Shown: positions 32,053 to 41,683, counted from the first letter of the stretch. The stretch: 64,000 nucleotides of DNA from Kiritimatiellia bacterium (GCA_017447805.1 JAFSMR010000032.1:20803-84802), one strand, 5' to 3'. A program made the numbers and translations. Notes: generated from the sequence alone by a model not told the origin.

Positions 32053-34128
32053 ATGAAAAAAACGATTAGTTGTTGTATCGCGGCCTTGGTCGCTAGCGTC
32101 GCCGCATTTTCTTATGCCCTGGAAACAGGCGAGAGTCTGGAATTTGCGGCAGATGGATACTTGAGGATGGTTACCGTTTTGGGTCGCTCAAGCCAAAACG
32201 CTTACTACGGCACGCTAGATAGTTACAACGGAACAGCAAATGCCACGATCCTCGAAACTGCGGATGGCTTTCGTCTTGATATCGACGATTGGCGAAATGG
32301 TCGTAATATCAGCGTTGTAAAGACGGCCGCCGGAACGAATGTCGCGTTCAATTCAAAGGCGCGCAGGACGAGCGCGAGCTGCAAGGCGCTAACGACTAAA
32401 GATGTGTTTGGCGATTCAGCCCATGAGAGTGAAAAAGAAGAAAATGGAACGCTGCAATTTGCCACTCGCGCTTCAGACCCTCTCGCCTCCGGCTTGAACA
32501 AAGACCCCGTAGATAATGAGATCGATGTTTTGGTAGCTTTCGACAAGACGGCGATCGAATATCTTAATAGCAAAGGTGAAACGCCGCAAGAAGCCGCCGA
32601 AAAGCAGATCGCGAAGATGAATGCCGCGCTCGTCAACAGCGGACTGGGCGACGACTTCAAAATGAATCTTGCCGGAACATATAATGTAGACCTCGATATC
32701 GTCAAAGATTTCCCTGATAAAGACGACCCCAAAAGAGGGGATATCACTTCGGCAATACTATCAATCGAAAAGGCTAGCAAATATCCTTTTTGGAAGGCGC
32801 TTTTCGATTACCGCAATTCTTATGGCGCGGATATCGTGATGATCCTTACGAACCCCGACCCTGAAGCCGATTATGATCATATCCAGGGCGTTGTCGGCAT
32901 TGCAATAGGGCTTGAGAATGACACTGACGGCAAATATGGTCTTTCAGCAGCTCTTTTGAGAGATAATAAAGAATCGGCGTACGGTTTTTGCGACCTTAGA
33001 GTCTGCGAACAAGATCATACATTTGCGCATGAAGCAGGGCACTTGATGGGTGCCGGGCATTCGGAATTGCTCGACCCCGGTTATTCTGATCCAGGACCGC
33101 AGCTCTTCGAGTATTCTACTGCCATGATGTATTTCGATGTCAACTACGGGGATGAAGGCGAATTCTTCTATACGGTAATGGGTTACAATTATACCGGCGT
33201 TCCCGGTTCGCCGATATACACCGAAATCCCGTATTATTCTTCGCCGAATCTGAAACATCCCGATTCAGGCACGCCGCTCGGCGATGAAAAGCATGATAAT
33301 GTAAGAACTCTTCGCGAGACTTACAAATATATATCGCAGTATCGCGTAAGGAAAAATCCAGATGCAATCGTCCTGCCATTTTGGAAAAAGTCTCGCACCT
33401 TGACCGGGCCAGCCACAAGAGCAGTGCCGGAGCCTTTCAATCTTCAAGGAATTTTCGAACTCAAGCTCGGCAAGGCTAATGCCAAGACGGGTATTGCGAA
33501 GATTTCCGCAACTCTAACCGGGCTAGACGGGAAAAAGAAGAAATTCCCGACAAAAGCGCTAAATGTCTCCGGCGATGTAGTTACGGTAGAGTGGGATGGT
33601 TTGACAGTGTTTATTCAAGGCGATGAATTTTTTGGCACTACTGGTGACGCCGGGTCTCTTGGCGTGCAAAAGGGCGTAGTCGGTGGCGAGATGTCCGGCA
33701 AGGGCAAGGTATATGTTCTTGGTATTGATGAATATGCGCCGGGCGGCGAAGTAGTAGTCGAACTTTTGCCGACAGATTCTACTCCGGAGCCAGTGACCTT
33801 CAGCGGCAAAAAATGGAATTTCGCGAAAGCTGCCGCCGTGAAACTGAAATTCGACAAGAAAGCGAAGCTCTATTCTCTCGTTGTTGACGAGACCAAGGGT
33901 CGTACGAACAAGAGCAGCATGAAGCTCAACTATTCCTACAAGAAAGGCACATTCAGCGGCAGTTTCAAGGTCTATAGTATCTTAACATCCGCCAAGGGCA
34001 AGCAGTCGCTCAAGAAATTCACGATTAAAGCTACTGGCGTAGTGGCCGATGGTCAAGGCGCTGGTGAGGCTTCGATCAAGAAGCCCAAAGGCGGTCCGTG
34101 GACGATTGGCGTCACAAGCGTGCCATAA
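32053..34128 (+). CDS. secreted metzincin zinc metalloprotease
   Basis: 691 residues from MKKTISCCIAALVASVAAFSYA (signal peptide). The zinc motif HEAGHLMGAGH (HExxHxxGxxH) is near residue 328, and a methionine-turn candidate MGYNYTG follows, as in reprolysin-like M12B metzincins. The propeptide region may be residues 25-150. The C-terminal ~220 residues are beta-rich repeats (IAKISATLTGLDGKKKKFPTKAL, GKKWNFAKAAAVKLKFDKKAKLY) ending PKGGPWTIGVTSVP, which looks like a surface or sorting domain. Probably an extracellular protease acting on host or environmental protein. The longer ORF start (31942) is inside pfkA and rejected. Confidence 0.88.
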   Translation: MKKTISCCIAALVASVAAFSYALETGESLEFAADGYLRMVTVLGRSSQNAYYGTLDSYNGTANATILETADGFRLDIDDWRNGRNISVVKTAAGTNVAFNSKARRTSASCKALTTKDVFGDSAHESEKEENGTLQFATRASDPLASGLNKDPVDNEIDVLVAFDKTAIEYLNSKGETPQEAAEKQIAKMNAALVNSGLGDDFKMNLAGTYNVDLDIVKDFPDKDDPKRGDITSAILSIEKASKYPFWKALFDYRNSYGADIVMILTNPDPEADYDHIQGVVGIAIGLENDTDGKYGLSAALLRDNKESAYGFCDLRVCEQDHTFAHEAGHLMGAGHSELLDPGYSDPGPQLFEYSTAMMYFDVNYGDEGEFFYTVMGYNYTGVPGSPIYTEIPYYSSPNLKHPDSGTPLGDEKHDNVRTLRETYKYISQYRVRKNPDAIVLPFWKKSRTLTGPATRAVPEPFNLQGIFELKLGKANAKTGIAKISATLTGLDGKKKKFPTKALNVSGDVVTVEWDGLTVFIQGDEFFGTTGDAGSLGVQKGVVGGEMSGKGKVYVLGIDEYAPGGEVVVELLPTDSTPEPVTFSGKKWNFAKAAAVKLKFDKKAKLYSLVVDETKGRTNKSSMKLNYSYKKGTFSGSFKVYSILTSAKGKQSLKKFTIKATGVVADGQGAGEASIKKPKGGPWTIGVTSVP

Positions 34129-34132
34129 TTGT

Positions 34133-35002
34133 ATGGAAGGAAAAACAGAAAAAGAATATTTGGGTATAGATGCACATGTGCATCTATACCCAAACGGCAT
34201 AGCTGAAAAAGTCGTAAAAACTCTTTCTGAAAGATTTGGCAACGCGCCGAGTTTCGATGGCACGGTAGAAGGGTGCAAGACGAAAGACGCTGCGGCAAAA
34301 ATCGCAATTTCCATAAATCTGCCTGTCGCGACAAAGCCAGATAGCGTTGGCCACACAAATGAATTTTGGGCGCCTTACGCGCCGCGGCGCGCGAGCGCGG
34401 CTTTGAGCGCGCGCGACGGCGCGCAATTAGAAAGCTCCCCGCGCGTAGTATCGCTCGCCTGCTTCCATCCTCTCGTCAAGAACAAAAAAGAGGAGCTAGC
34501 AAGAATCGTCGATTTGGGTTTCACGGGAATAAAGTTTCATCCCGAATATCAGCTTTTCAGATTCAACGATTCGGCGATGGATGAAGTTTGGTCGTTTATG
34601 AGCGAGCGGAAGATAGTCGCCTATCTTCATGCCGGCGGCGAGAGAGTATTCCAGCCGCCGTATCATTCCTCGCCAAAAGAAATATTGCGCCTGAAAGAGC
34701 GTTTCCCCAAGCTTGAAATCGTTGCGGCGCATCTCGGCGGCTTCGGCATGTGGGATGAAGCCGAGGAAGTCTTGGCCGGGAGCGATGTGTATCTTGATTT
34801 GTCGCATACATTCTTCTGGATGAAAGACGAGCAGATTATGCGCTTTATCGGAAAACATGGCGCACGGAAGATTCTCTTTGGCTCCGATGCCCCGTGGCAA
34901 GACCCCGGATCGGTGTTAAAGGCATTCCTTAAGCTAGATTTGGCGCCGGAAAATAAAAAGATGATACTTTACGAAAACGCGTTGCGTCTCTTTAGCCTAT
35001 AG
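34133..35002 (+). CDS. TIM-barrel amidohydrolase
   Basis: 289 residues. Metal-binding HxH in GIDAHVHLYP, then GIKFHPEYQ, YLHAGG, AAHLGGF, LDLSHTF and the final metal Asp in LFGSDAPWQDP. This is the amidohydrolase-2 pattern (decarboxylase or lactonase-like). Reaction unknown. The ATG is 4 bp after the protease stop and has only a weak ribosome site. A perfect 36-bp palindrome covers the HxH codons (34159-34194), 26 bp into the gene. Confidence 0.87.
   Translation: MEGKTEKEYLGIDAHVHLYPNGIAEKVVKTLSERFGNAPSFDGTVEGCKTKDAAAKIAISINLPVATKPDSVGHTNEFWAPYAPRRASAALSARDGAQLESSPRVVSLACFHPLVKNKKEELARIVDLGFTGIKFHPEYQLFRFNDSAMDEVWSFMSERKIVAYLHAGGERVFQPPYHSSPKEILRLKERFPKLEIVAAHLGGFGMWDEAEEVLAGSDVYLDLSHTFFWMKDEQIMRFIGKHGARKILFGSDAPWQDPGSVLKAFLKLDLAPENKKMILYENALRLFSL
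34159..34194. repeat. perfect 36-bp palindrome inside the amidohydrolase gene
   Basis: TTTGGGTATAGATGCACA followed directly by its exact reverse complement, no loop. It encodes LGIDAHVHLYPN. In RNA it can form an 18-bp stem (tip would open) just downstream of the start codon. Confidence 0.97.
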
Positions 35003-35024
35003 ACCCGCGAAGCAAAATTTGGTA

Positions 35025-35030
35025 TAATAC
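35025..35030 (+). promoter_or_regulatory. extended -10 box of metY
   Basis: TGGTATAAT, ~48 bp upstream of the start codon at 35078. Confidence 0.65.
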
Positions 35031-35077
35031 ACACAATTAAACGGCATATATTGCAAAATACAGGAGATACAGATAGC

Positions 35078-36352
35078 ATGAATATCGATACGTTATGTGT
35101 TCAGGGCGGATGGCAACCAAAGTGCGGCGAGCCTCGTCAAGTCCCGATTTATTCTTCTACGACTTTCAAATACGATACGACTCAGCACATGGCCGACCTC
35201 TTCGACCTCAAGGCCAGCGGGTATTTTTATACAAGACTCGCGAATCCGACAAATGATCAGGTAGCGAAAAAGATTGCCGCGTTGGAAGGGGGCGTTGCTG
35301 CAATTTTGACCTCGTCGGGCCAAGCCGCGAGCACTTACTCTGTTCTCAATCTTTGCAATGCGGGCGACCATGTTGTTTGCTCGGCGCAAATCTATGGCGG
35401 AACATTCAACCTCTTCGCCGTGAGCATGAAGAAACTTGGAATCGAATTCACTTTCGTAGACCCCGATGCGCCAATCGAAACAATCATGAAGGCGTTTAAG
35501 CCGAATACGAAGTGCGTGTTCGCGGAAACAGTCGCCAATCCTTCGGGATGCGTCCTCGATATCGCGAAATGGTCCAAGGCGGCGCACAAATTCGGCGCCC
35601 CGCTTATCGTCGATAACACTTTCCCGACTCCGATCCTTTGCCGTCCTTTCGAACATGGCGCAGATATCGTAGTCCATGCCACAACGAAATACATGGATGG
35701 TCACTCTTCGCAGGTCGGCGGTTGTATCGTCGATTCCGGCAATTTCGATTGGACGAAATACCCCGAGCGCTTCACCGGACTCGTCGAGCCCGATGAATCT
35801 TATCACGGCTTGAGCTACACGAAGTCGTTCGGCAAGATGGCCTATATAGTAAAGTGCACTGCGCATTTGATGCGCGACTTTGGTTCTATTCCTTCACCGT
35901 TCAATGCGTTTCTCGTGAACTTGGGGCTTGAGAGCTTGCACTTGAGAATTCGCCGTCACGCAGAATCTGCGCTTAAGATCGCGAAATGGCTTAAGACCCA
36001 AAAGAAAGTCGCGTGGGTGAATTTCGCGGGTCTAGCCGATAACAAGTATAACAAACTCGTCAAGAAGCAATTCGATGGTCCTAGCCCATGCGGCGTAATG
36101 ACATTCGGTATCAAGGGCGGCAGAGAAGCTTCCATTAAGTTCATGGATTCGCTCAAGCTCATTGGTATCGTTACTCACGTCGCCGATGCGTGGAGCTGTG
36201 TGTTGCATCCTGCCTCCCACACCCATCGTCAGCTTACCGATGAACAGCTCAAGGCGGCTGGAATTCCGCCGGACCTTATTCGTTTCTCTGTCGGTCTCGA
36301 AGACCCTAAGGACCTTATTGCCGACCTCAAGCAAGCCCTGGCGAAAATCTAA
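35078..36352 (+). CDS. metY: O-acetylhomoserine sulfhydrylase-type PLP enzyme
   Basis: 424 residues, Cys/Met metabolism PLP family. The PLP lysine is in HATTKYMDGHSSQVGG; other motifs are YFYTRLANPTNDQVAKKIAALEGG, SSGQAA and DNTFPTPILCRPFEHGAD, then RFSVGLEDPKDL near the C-terminus. Length and the KYMDGH form fit O-acetylhomoserine (thiol) lyase, making homocysteine from sulfide, rather than cystathionine gamma-synthase (~390 residues). Start chosen at the ATG after ACAGGAGATACAGATAGC; the upstream in-frame start lacks a ribosome site. Confidence 0.9.
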   Translation: MNIDTLCVQGGWQPKCGEPRQVPIYSSTTFKYDTTQHMADLFDLKASGYFYTRLANPTNDQVAKKIAALEGGVAAILTSSGQAASTYSVLNLCNAGDHVVCSAQIYGGTFNLFAVSMKKLGIEFTFVDPDAPIETIMKAFKPNTKCVFAETVANPSGCVLDIAKWSKAAHKFGAPLIVDNTFPTPILCRPFEHGADIVVHATTKYMDGHSSQVGGCIVDSGNFDWTKYPERFTGLVEPDESYHGLSYTKSFGKMAYIVKCTAHLMRDFGSIPSPFNAFLVNLGLESLHLRIRRHAESALKIAKWLKTQKKVAWVNFAGLADNKYNKLVKKQFDGPSPCGVMTFGIKGGREASIKFMDSLKLIGIVTHVADAWSCVLHPASHTHRQLTDEQLKAAGIPPDLIRFSVGLEDPKDLIADLKQALAKI

Positions 36353-36388
36353 TATCGCGATTGAATAAAAAACGAAAGATAAACCTAT

Positions 36389-39300
36389 ATGTCCGAGAAG
36401 AAGAGCATAAAATGGTTTGATGCAATAGCGGCGTTTATACTTGCCGCTATTGCGCTAATCATCTATTATTCAACAACATCCGGCTATGCATTCCCGAATA
36501 TAGTCGACTATGTTCCGAAGAATAGCGCTGCGAAGGCGGGCGAGGGCGCGCTTGTTCTTTCATCTTCGAAATTAATCGCGGCGTGGCGAGGCTTTGCCGG
36601 CGCGAGCCAGGATATAGGTTTTCCGCTAACGGGGTGGTTTGCGCGTCGCATGGGCGCCGGCAATTATATGATGCCGTTATTCGGTGCGCTCGCGACGGTA
36701 TTCGTTTATCTATATAGCGTATTTTTCTTCCGGCGTTGCATGGGTAGCGCTCAGGAATCCGGGCGTGTAGCTTGGGCTAGCCGTATCGGCGGCTTTGTAG
36801 CTACGGCGGTATTTATGGTTTCTCCGGCGCTTAGAGCCGCAGCGACTCATCTCGAGCCTCGCCTAATCGACCTCGTTTGGGCGTTTGGCGTTATCCTTGT
36901 AATTTTGCCATTCGGCATATTGCCGAAATATATTTCGTGGATTCTGCCGCTCATCGCGGGCTTTATGGTCGGCGTAGGGCTTTGCGATTCTGCACTCTTC
37001 CTCGTCGCGCTGCCGCTATTTGTCATTGAACTTATGGTCGTCGCGAAGCGTTCGCATCGTCGCCCGTGGGTAGCTTTGGCGCTTCTCGTAATCTTGGCGC
37101 TTTCTGTATATTTCATCGCGGCCGCGAATACTCAGCTCGGCTTTAAGGAAACTCTCGTAAATCTCAAGACCGAAGTCCTTAAATATTTCCGCCCTGAAGG
37201 CTGGCGCTTTGTCCTTTACTTTACAACTCTGCCTTTCATCATTTCGCTGTTTGCCGCCAAGAGATCGCTACGTGAATTCGGCTCTTGGACGCAGTGGATT
37301 TACCATTCCGTTTTGGTCGTTGTTACGATTCTCGCGATTGCGACGCCCCTCGCGCCTAGCGCGCTCATGGCGTCTTATCCGATTTTCCCTGTCGTCGCTT
37401 GCGCTTTCGCGGCGCTGACTTCGGGCTACATCGTAGCGTTTTGGTGGGTTAAAGTTTTTCAGACTCCACCGCCATATGGCGACCAGGAATCAAAAGCGAA
37501 AATCGAAAAGACCGCAAAGATTTCGCGCTTCTTCGGCTACTCTGCGGGCGGAATTTTCGCAGCTGTCGCTTTGGTCGTTGTTATCGTAAATCTCTTTTCG
37601 TTCGATACCCACCGTGGCGATTTCGCAGACCTCGTCGCCGAAAAGGCTGTTTCCGATCTTGATGGCAGGAAATGGCTTATAACCGATGGGTCGATTGACG
37701 AGCATTTGCTCATCGCGATAAACCGCCTTGGTTCGGATGCCCACATAATTTCGCTCGCTCGCGAAAACGACCCCGTATACATCGAATATCTCAGGAAGGT
37801 AGTAGAGGAAGAAAAGCTCGGCGGCGCTAACAATGCGAGCCTTTTGATGTCCCTCGAACTCGGCATTTTGCCGTTTATCCAAGATTGGCTTGAGAGCGAC
37901 CCAGATATCAAGCGCGAAGTTGCCGTGTGGGGCGCTGCCGATTTGCTCCTCAAGGCGGGCCTCGAGGCCGTCCCGGAATTCCTCTTCTTCGGCGCCGATT
38001 CTTCGCGTGAAGTCGATATCAAGCGCGAATGGCAGGCGTATTCCAAATTGCTCGATGTCACGCCCGGCAAGGGCAGTTTGAGAAATAAAAATGTCGAAGA
38101 TCCTCTCGAGCGCTCGAAAATCGCTCTTCGCCGTCACATTGGGCTCATCGCAAACAACCGCGGCGTGTGGCTTGCCGACAAAGGCCGCAAGGATGAAGCG
38201 TTCGACCTTTTCGAGCTTGTCCTGAACGAAATCGACCCCGATAACGTCTGCGCGCTGTTCAACGAGTGCGAACTAGTGAGGCTTGGCGAACGACGCGCCG
38301 TCGCGAAATCTAAAGCGCTTGATGCGAAAGTTTCCGCGCTCGTTAAAGATAAGATGCGCTATAGAGGAATTCCTCTTTCTATTCACTACGGCTATATCCG
38401 CTCGCCGGAAATCTTTGTGCGTCTTGGTATCGATTGGGTTCGCTCCGGCAGACCCGGCGAAGCTTTGCTTCAGTTCGGCCGGGCCATGGATTTGATTCCG
38501 AACGACCGCCGCACGTCTCTAATGAACCTCATGGCTTCACTCTACGCCGTCGATAACGACCGCGAGAAGAGTCGCAAAACCTACGAAATGGTGCTTTCGC
38601 GCGATTCTACAAACCACGAAGCGCTCATCGGCATGATGCGCCTCGAGCTAATCGAAGGCAATATCGATAAGGCGATCGAACTTCTCGAAAAGGCCAATGC
38701 CGCGAGCGGCGACGACCCGCGCGCTCTCGCCGACAAGGCGCTACTTTTCTTGCTCAAGAAGGACTACGCGCAAGCTCGCGAACTTCTGCGGAAAGCTACG
38801 GAAATCGATTCGAGCGATATGAATGCGTGGAGCTTGTTCGCCGCGACATATATTCAGCAGATTGATGACGAGAAAGACTCTGCCGTGCGCTCAAAGTTGA
38901 TGGATGAACTTGAAAACAGCGTCGTCCCTTCGATGGAAAAGCATTCCAAAGGAACGAATAATTATCAAGTTCAAAACACCAAGGCGTTTATCTTGCTAAA
39001 GAAGGGCGCCGAGCGCCGCAAAGAAGCGCGCGATGCGTTCCTCGTCGCGGCGCGCACTCGTCCTGAAGTCGCCGCTACGGGCGATATGATTCTTGGGCTT
39101 GATATTTCGCTCAACGATACTGTCGACGCCGAACGTCAAGCGCGCGAAATGCTTCGCCGCGATCGCAAAGCGCCGCTCGCAAACTATGTAATGGGTTCTT
39201 TGAAACTGCAAAAAGGCGAATATGCCGAAGCCGAGGCATACTTGAGAATCAGTGCATCGGCGGCAAAGCCAGTGCCGCTCGCGTTGAACGACCTCGCGGA

Positions 39301-39673
39301 AGTTTTGCGCCGCTCGAATAGGTTGCAGGAAGCCGAGGGGTTTGCGCGCAAGGCGGTCGAAGCCGCGCCGAATCTTTATGTCGCTTGGGATACCCTAGCT
39401 ACGATTATCTTGCAGCGCGATGGCGATTTGGATGAGGCGGAGCGTTGCGTAACAAAGGCTTGCGAACTTTCGAAGGGTGCGCAAGGCAAAGATGTCGCAG
39501 ATATCAGAATGCTCATGACGCTCGCGAAAGTTCAGCTTGCAAAAGGACGAAAAGGCGAAGCGGCGGAAATCCTTCGCGCTAAAGCGAATATCCGCAAAGT
39601 AAAGGAAAATTCCTCTTTGCTTTCGGAATTCGAGAAGCGCGAATTAGAGGAGCTCGAAAAGAGTGTTCAGTAG
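36389..39673 (+). CDS. polytopic membrane protein with long C-terminal TPR domain
   Basis: 1094 residues. The N-terminal ~400 residues hold about 10-11 TM segments with large loops, in the style of DUF2723/PMT-like glycosyltransferase membrane domains (inference). Residues ~420-1094 are soluble and dominated by TPR units (EALLQFGRAMDLIPNDRRTSLMNLMASLYAVDNDREKSRKTYEMVLS; ALADKALLFLLKKDYAQARELLRKATEID). Known relatives with this layout occur in envelope glycan or protein modification. It overlaps the next gene by 11 bp and heads a four-gene overlapping run ending in folC. Confidence 0.8.
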   Translation: MSEKKSIKWFDAIAAFILAAIALIIYYSTTSGYAFPNIVDYVPKNSAAKAGEGALVLSSSKLIAAWRGFAGASQDIGFPLTGWFARRMGAGNYMMPLFGALATVFVYLYSVFFFRRCMGSAQESGRVAWASRIGGFVATAVFMVSPALRAAATHLEPRLIDLVWAFGVILVILPFGILPKYISWILPLIAGFMVGVGLCDSALFLVALPLFVIELMVVAKRSHRRPWVALALLVILALSVYFIAAANTQLGFKETLVNLKTEVLKYFRPEGWRFVLYFTTLPFIISLFAAKRSLREFGSWTQWIYHSVLVVVTILAIATPLAPSALMASYPIFPVVACAFAALTSGYIVAFWWVKVFQTPPPYGDQESKAKIEKTAKISRFFGYSAGGIFAAVALVVVIVNLFSFDTHRGDFADLVAEKAVSDLDGRKWLITDGSIDEHLLIAINRLGSDAHIISLARENDPVYIEYLRKVVEEEKLGGANNASLLMSLELGILPFIQDWLESDPDIKREVAVWGAADLLLKAGLEAVPEFLFFGADSSREVDIKREWQAYSKLLDVTPGKGSLRNKNVEDPLERSKIALRRHIGLIANNRGVWLADKGRKDEAFDLFELVLNEIDPDNVCALFNECELVRLGERRAVAKSKALDAKVSALVKDKMRYRGIPLSIHYGYIRSPEIFVRLGIDWVRSGRPGEALLQFGRAMDLIPNDRRTSLMNLMASLYAVDNDREKSRKTYEMVLSRDSTNHEALIGMMRLELIEGNIDKAIELLEKANAASGDDPRALADKALLFLLKKDYAQARELLRKATEIDSSDMNAWSLFAATYIQQIDDEKDSAVRSKLMDELENSVVPSMEKHSKGTNNYQVQNTKAFILLKKGAERRKEARDAFLVAARTRPEVAATGDMILGLDISLNDTVDAERQAREMLRRDRKAPLANYVMGSLKLQKGEYAEAEAYLRISASAAKPVPLALNDLAEVLRRSNRLQEAEGFARKAVEAAPNLYVAWDTLATIILQRDGDLDEAERCVTKACELSKGAQGKDVADIRMLMTLAKVQLAKGRKGEAAEILRAKANIRKVKENSSLLSEFEKRELEELEKSVQ

Positions 39674-40775
39674 TATACTCCTCGCGGCGGCCACATTCCA
39701 AATCGGGCCTTTCTATCAGCAAAAGCAAGATTATTTTGCACTGCGCCCGATTGTCGCTTATGAAGAAGGCGAGACGGATATACTTTGGCCGCTGTTTACT
39801 TGCCATAGGGATTGGTGGCGCTTTGCCTATATCGTAAACTACCAAAGCTATCCGCAAGATACCGGCTATCAATTTTCCATTTTGCCGATTTGGTTTAATG
39901 GACGCGACGAAGAGACTGGCGCTTATGCCGGGCTATTCCCGATTTATGGTCACCATCCTCATTTTTTGATGATGTATGATCTCGATTTCGCTCTGTGGCC
40001 GCTGTGGACGCATTATAAAATGCCGCGTGGCAGAGAATGGCTGGAGACGAATTCCATACTTTTCCCGTTCTTTTCGTGGCGTAGTGATGGCGCATGGAGT
40101 TTTTGGCCGGTCTATGGCGTTAATTATCAGCGAGAATCCGACCACCGCTATTTCCTTTGGCCGATTGTGACATGGGCGAGCTACAGGCAAGACCGCGATA
40201 CTGCGGGCGAGGGGTATTCGTGGATGTTTTGGCCGATTTACGGTCAAGTTTCGCGCGAGCGCGAACAGCAATATATGTTCTTGCCGCCATTCTTTTCTTT
40301 CGCTCAAACTTGGTCTCGCCCGTGGGCCGAAAGAGGCAATTCGGGACCCGAAATCAGAATTCGCGCGCCTTGGCCTTTCTTCGAATATGAATCTTCCCTT
40401 CATCGCGAGCGACTTTCTGTTTGGCCAATTTACGAATCGAGCGAAATTCGCGATTATAAAACAGGCGAACTTGAATCTAGCGTAATGAGATTTGGTTGGA
40501 AGCTAGTCGAGATCTACGATGACGAGACGAGAGTCTTCCCTTTTTACGCATCAGGTCGCGACCATATGCGAATCTGGCCGTTTTACGAATCGGAAGAAAA
40601 TGTAAATGGCTTTGAGGAATCGCGATTCCTTGCGTTGATTCCTATCCGTTGGATTCCGGCAGTCGATAGGAACTGGGCGAAATTCTGGACTTTCTATGAA
40701 TCGAGAAGCTGCCCTCTTTATACAGACCACTCTCTTTTTTGGGGTATTATAAGATGGAGGACGGATAACGAATGA
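39663..40775 (+). CDS. protein with ~15 aromatic W-P-x-Y repeats
   Basis: 370 residues, GTG start inside the end of the previous gene (GGAG 10 bp upstream). The whole chain is built of segments of ~20-28 residues centred on (F/L/I)-W-P-(I/F/L/V)-(Y/F): ILWPLF, ILPIWF, LFPIYG, LWPLW, LFPFFSW, FWPVYG, LWPIVTW, FWPIYG, FLPPFFSF, PWPFFEY, VWPIYE, VFPFYA, IWPFYE, FWTFYE. No family recognised. Regular aromatic strands suggest a beta-propeller or beta-barrel-like outer-membrane or surface protein (inference). No clear signal peptide beyond a weak hydrophobic start. Overlaps the prenyltransferase gene by ATGA. Confidence 0.75.
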   Translation: MFSSILLAAATFQIGPFYQQKQDYFALRPIVAYEEGETDILWPLFTCHRDWWRFAYIVNYQSYPQDTGYQFSILPIWFNGRDEETGAYAGLFPIYGHHPHFLMMYDLDFALWPLWTHYKMPRGREWLETNSILFPFFSWRSDGAWSFWPVYGVNYQRESDHRYFLWPIVTWASYRQDRDTAGEGYSWMFWPIYGQVSREREQQYMFLPPFFSFAQTWSRPWAERGNSGPEIRIRAPWPFFEYESSLHRERLSVWPIYESSEIRDYKTGELESSVMRFGWKLVEIYDDETRVFPFYASGRDHMRIWPFYESEENVNGFEESRFLALIPIRWIPAVDRNWAKFWTFYESRSCPLYTDHSLFWGIIRWRTDNE

Positions 40776-41683
40776 AGCCAATTAATCAAGTTCGGCTTTG
40801 GATGAAAGCCATTCGTCTAGACCAATGGACGAAGAATGGCGTCGTCATGCTGGCTTGGTTTTTTTCTGTCGCCGACTCTAGCCAAAAGACCCTTGAGCGC
40901 GGATTTGTCTCGTTTCTTATGGCGTTTGCGATGGCGGCCTCATTTTCGCTTCTATCGAGCGCATTTTATCTTCTTAACGATGTTTCGGATTATGAAGCGG
41001 ATAGGCGTCATCCGGTAAAGCGTCATCGTCCAATCGCCTCTCGTCTTATTTCTCGCATTACTGCTGTTAGAGTAGCTCTTGTGTTATTCGCTTTGGGCTT
41101 TGCGTATCCCGCATTGGTCGTAATTTATCTTCCATCTCGCACGATTGCTTTCGGCACGGTTTTGGCCTACACTGTTATGCAATGTTTTTACACAGGCTTT
41201 CTCAAGCGCATTGCCTATGTAGATGTCATTACGCTCGCCGCGGGTTTTGTTTTAAGGGCTGTCGCCGGTGCCGCGATTATCGCCGCATATATTTCGCCGT
41301 GGTTGCTCGTTTGCACATTTACGCTTTCGATGTTTCTAGCATTTTGCAAGCGTCTGCACGAGAGGGAAATCGCGCTTGAATCTCGCGCCGCACTTAAAAA
41401 TTATCATCCTCGGCTTCTTGCGACATGCATTATACTTGCGGCGATTGCTTCTTTCGCAGAATATTTTGCCTACACTGTTACATCGAAAATGGGCGAGCGT
41501 TTCCCACTGTTGTGGATAACTTCGATATTCGTCGCGCTCGGAATTTTGCGTTACATGTATCTAGCGTGGCGCAAGGAAGATGTCGGTAGGCCCGAAAAGG
41601 TTCTCCTTTCCGACCGCATCCTCTGGCTTGCAATCGGCGGCTATGCCGCGAGCGCGATTTTCGCGGTCCTCTATAGATCATGA
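40772..41683 (+). CDS. UbiA-superfamily prenyltransferase, decaprenyl-phosphate phosphoribosyltransferase-like
   Basis: 303 residues with ~8-9 TM segments. The first Asp-rich motif reads YLLNDVSDYEADRRHPVKRHRP, the form found in 5-phosphoribosyl-1-pyrophosphate:polyprenyl-phosphate transferases. The second conserved block is YVDVITLAAGFVLRAVAGA, and FLAFCKRLHE also matches that group. In mycobacteria this enzyme begins synthesis of the arabinose donor; here the final product is unknown. ATGA overlaps at both ends link it to the W-P-repeat gene and folC. Confidence 0.85.
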   Translation: MKPINQVRLWMKAIRLDQWTKNGVVMLAWFFSVADSSQKTLERGFVSFLMAFAMAASFSLLSSAFYLLNDVSDYEADRRHPVKRHRPIASRLISRITAVRVALVLFALGFAYPALVVIYLPSRTIAFGTVLAYTVMQCFYTGFLKRIAYVDVITLAAGFVLRAVAGAAIIAAYISPWLLVCTFTLSMFLAFCKRLHEREIALESRAALKNYHPRLLATCIILAAIASFAEYFAYTVTSKMGERFPLLWITSIFVALGILRYMYLAWRKEDVGRPEKVLLSDRILWLAIGGYAASAIFAVLYRS

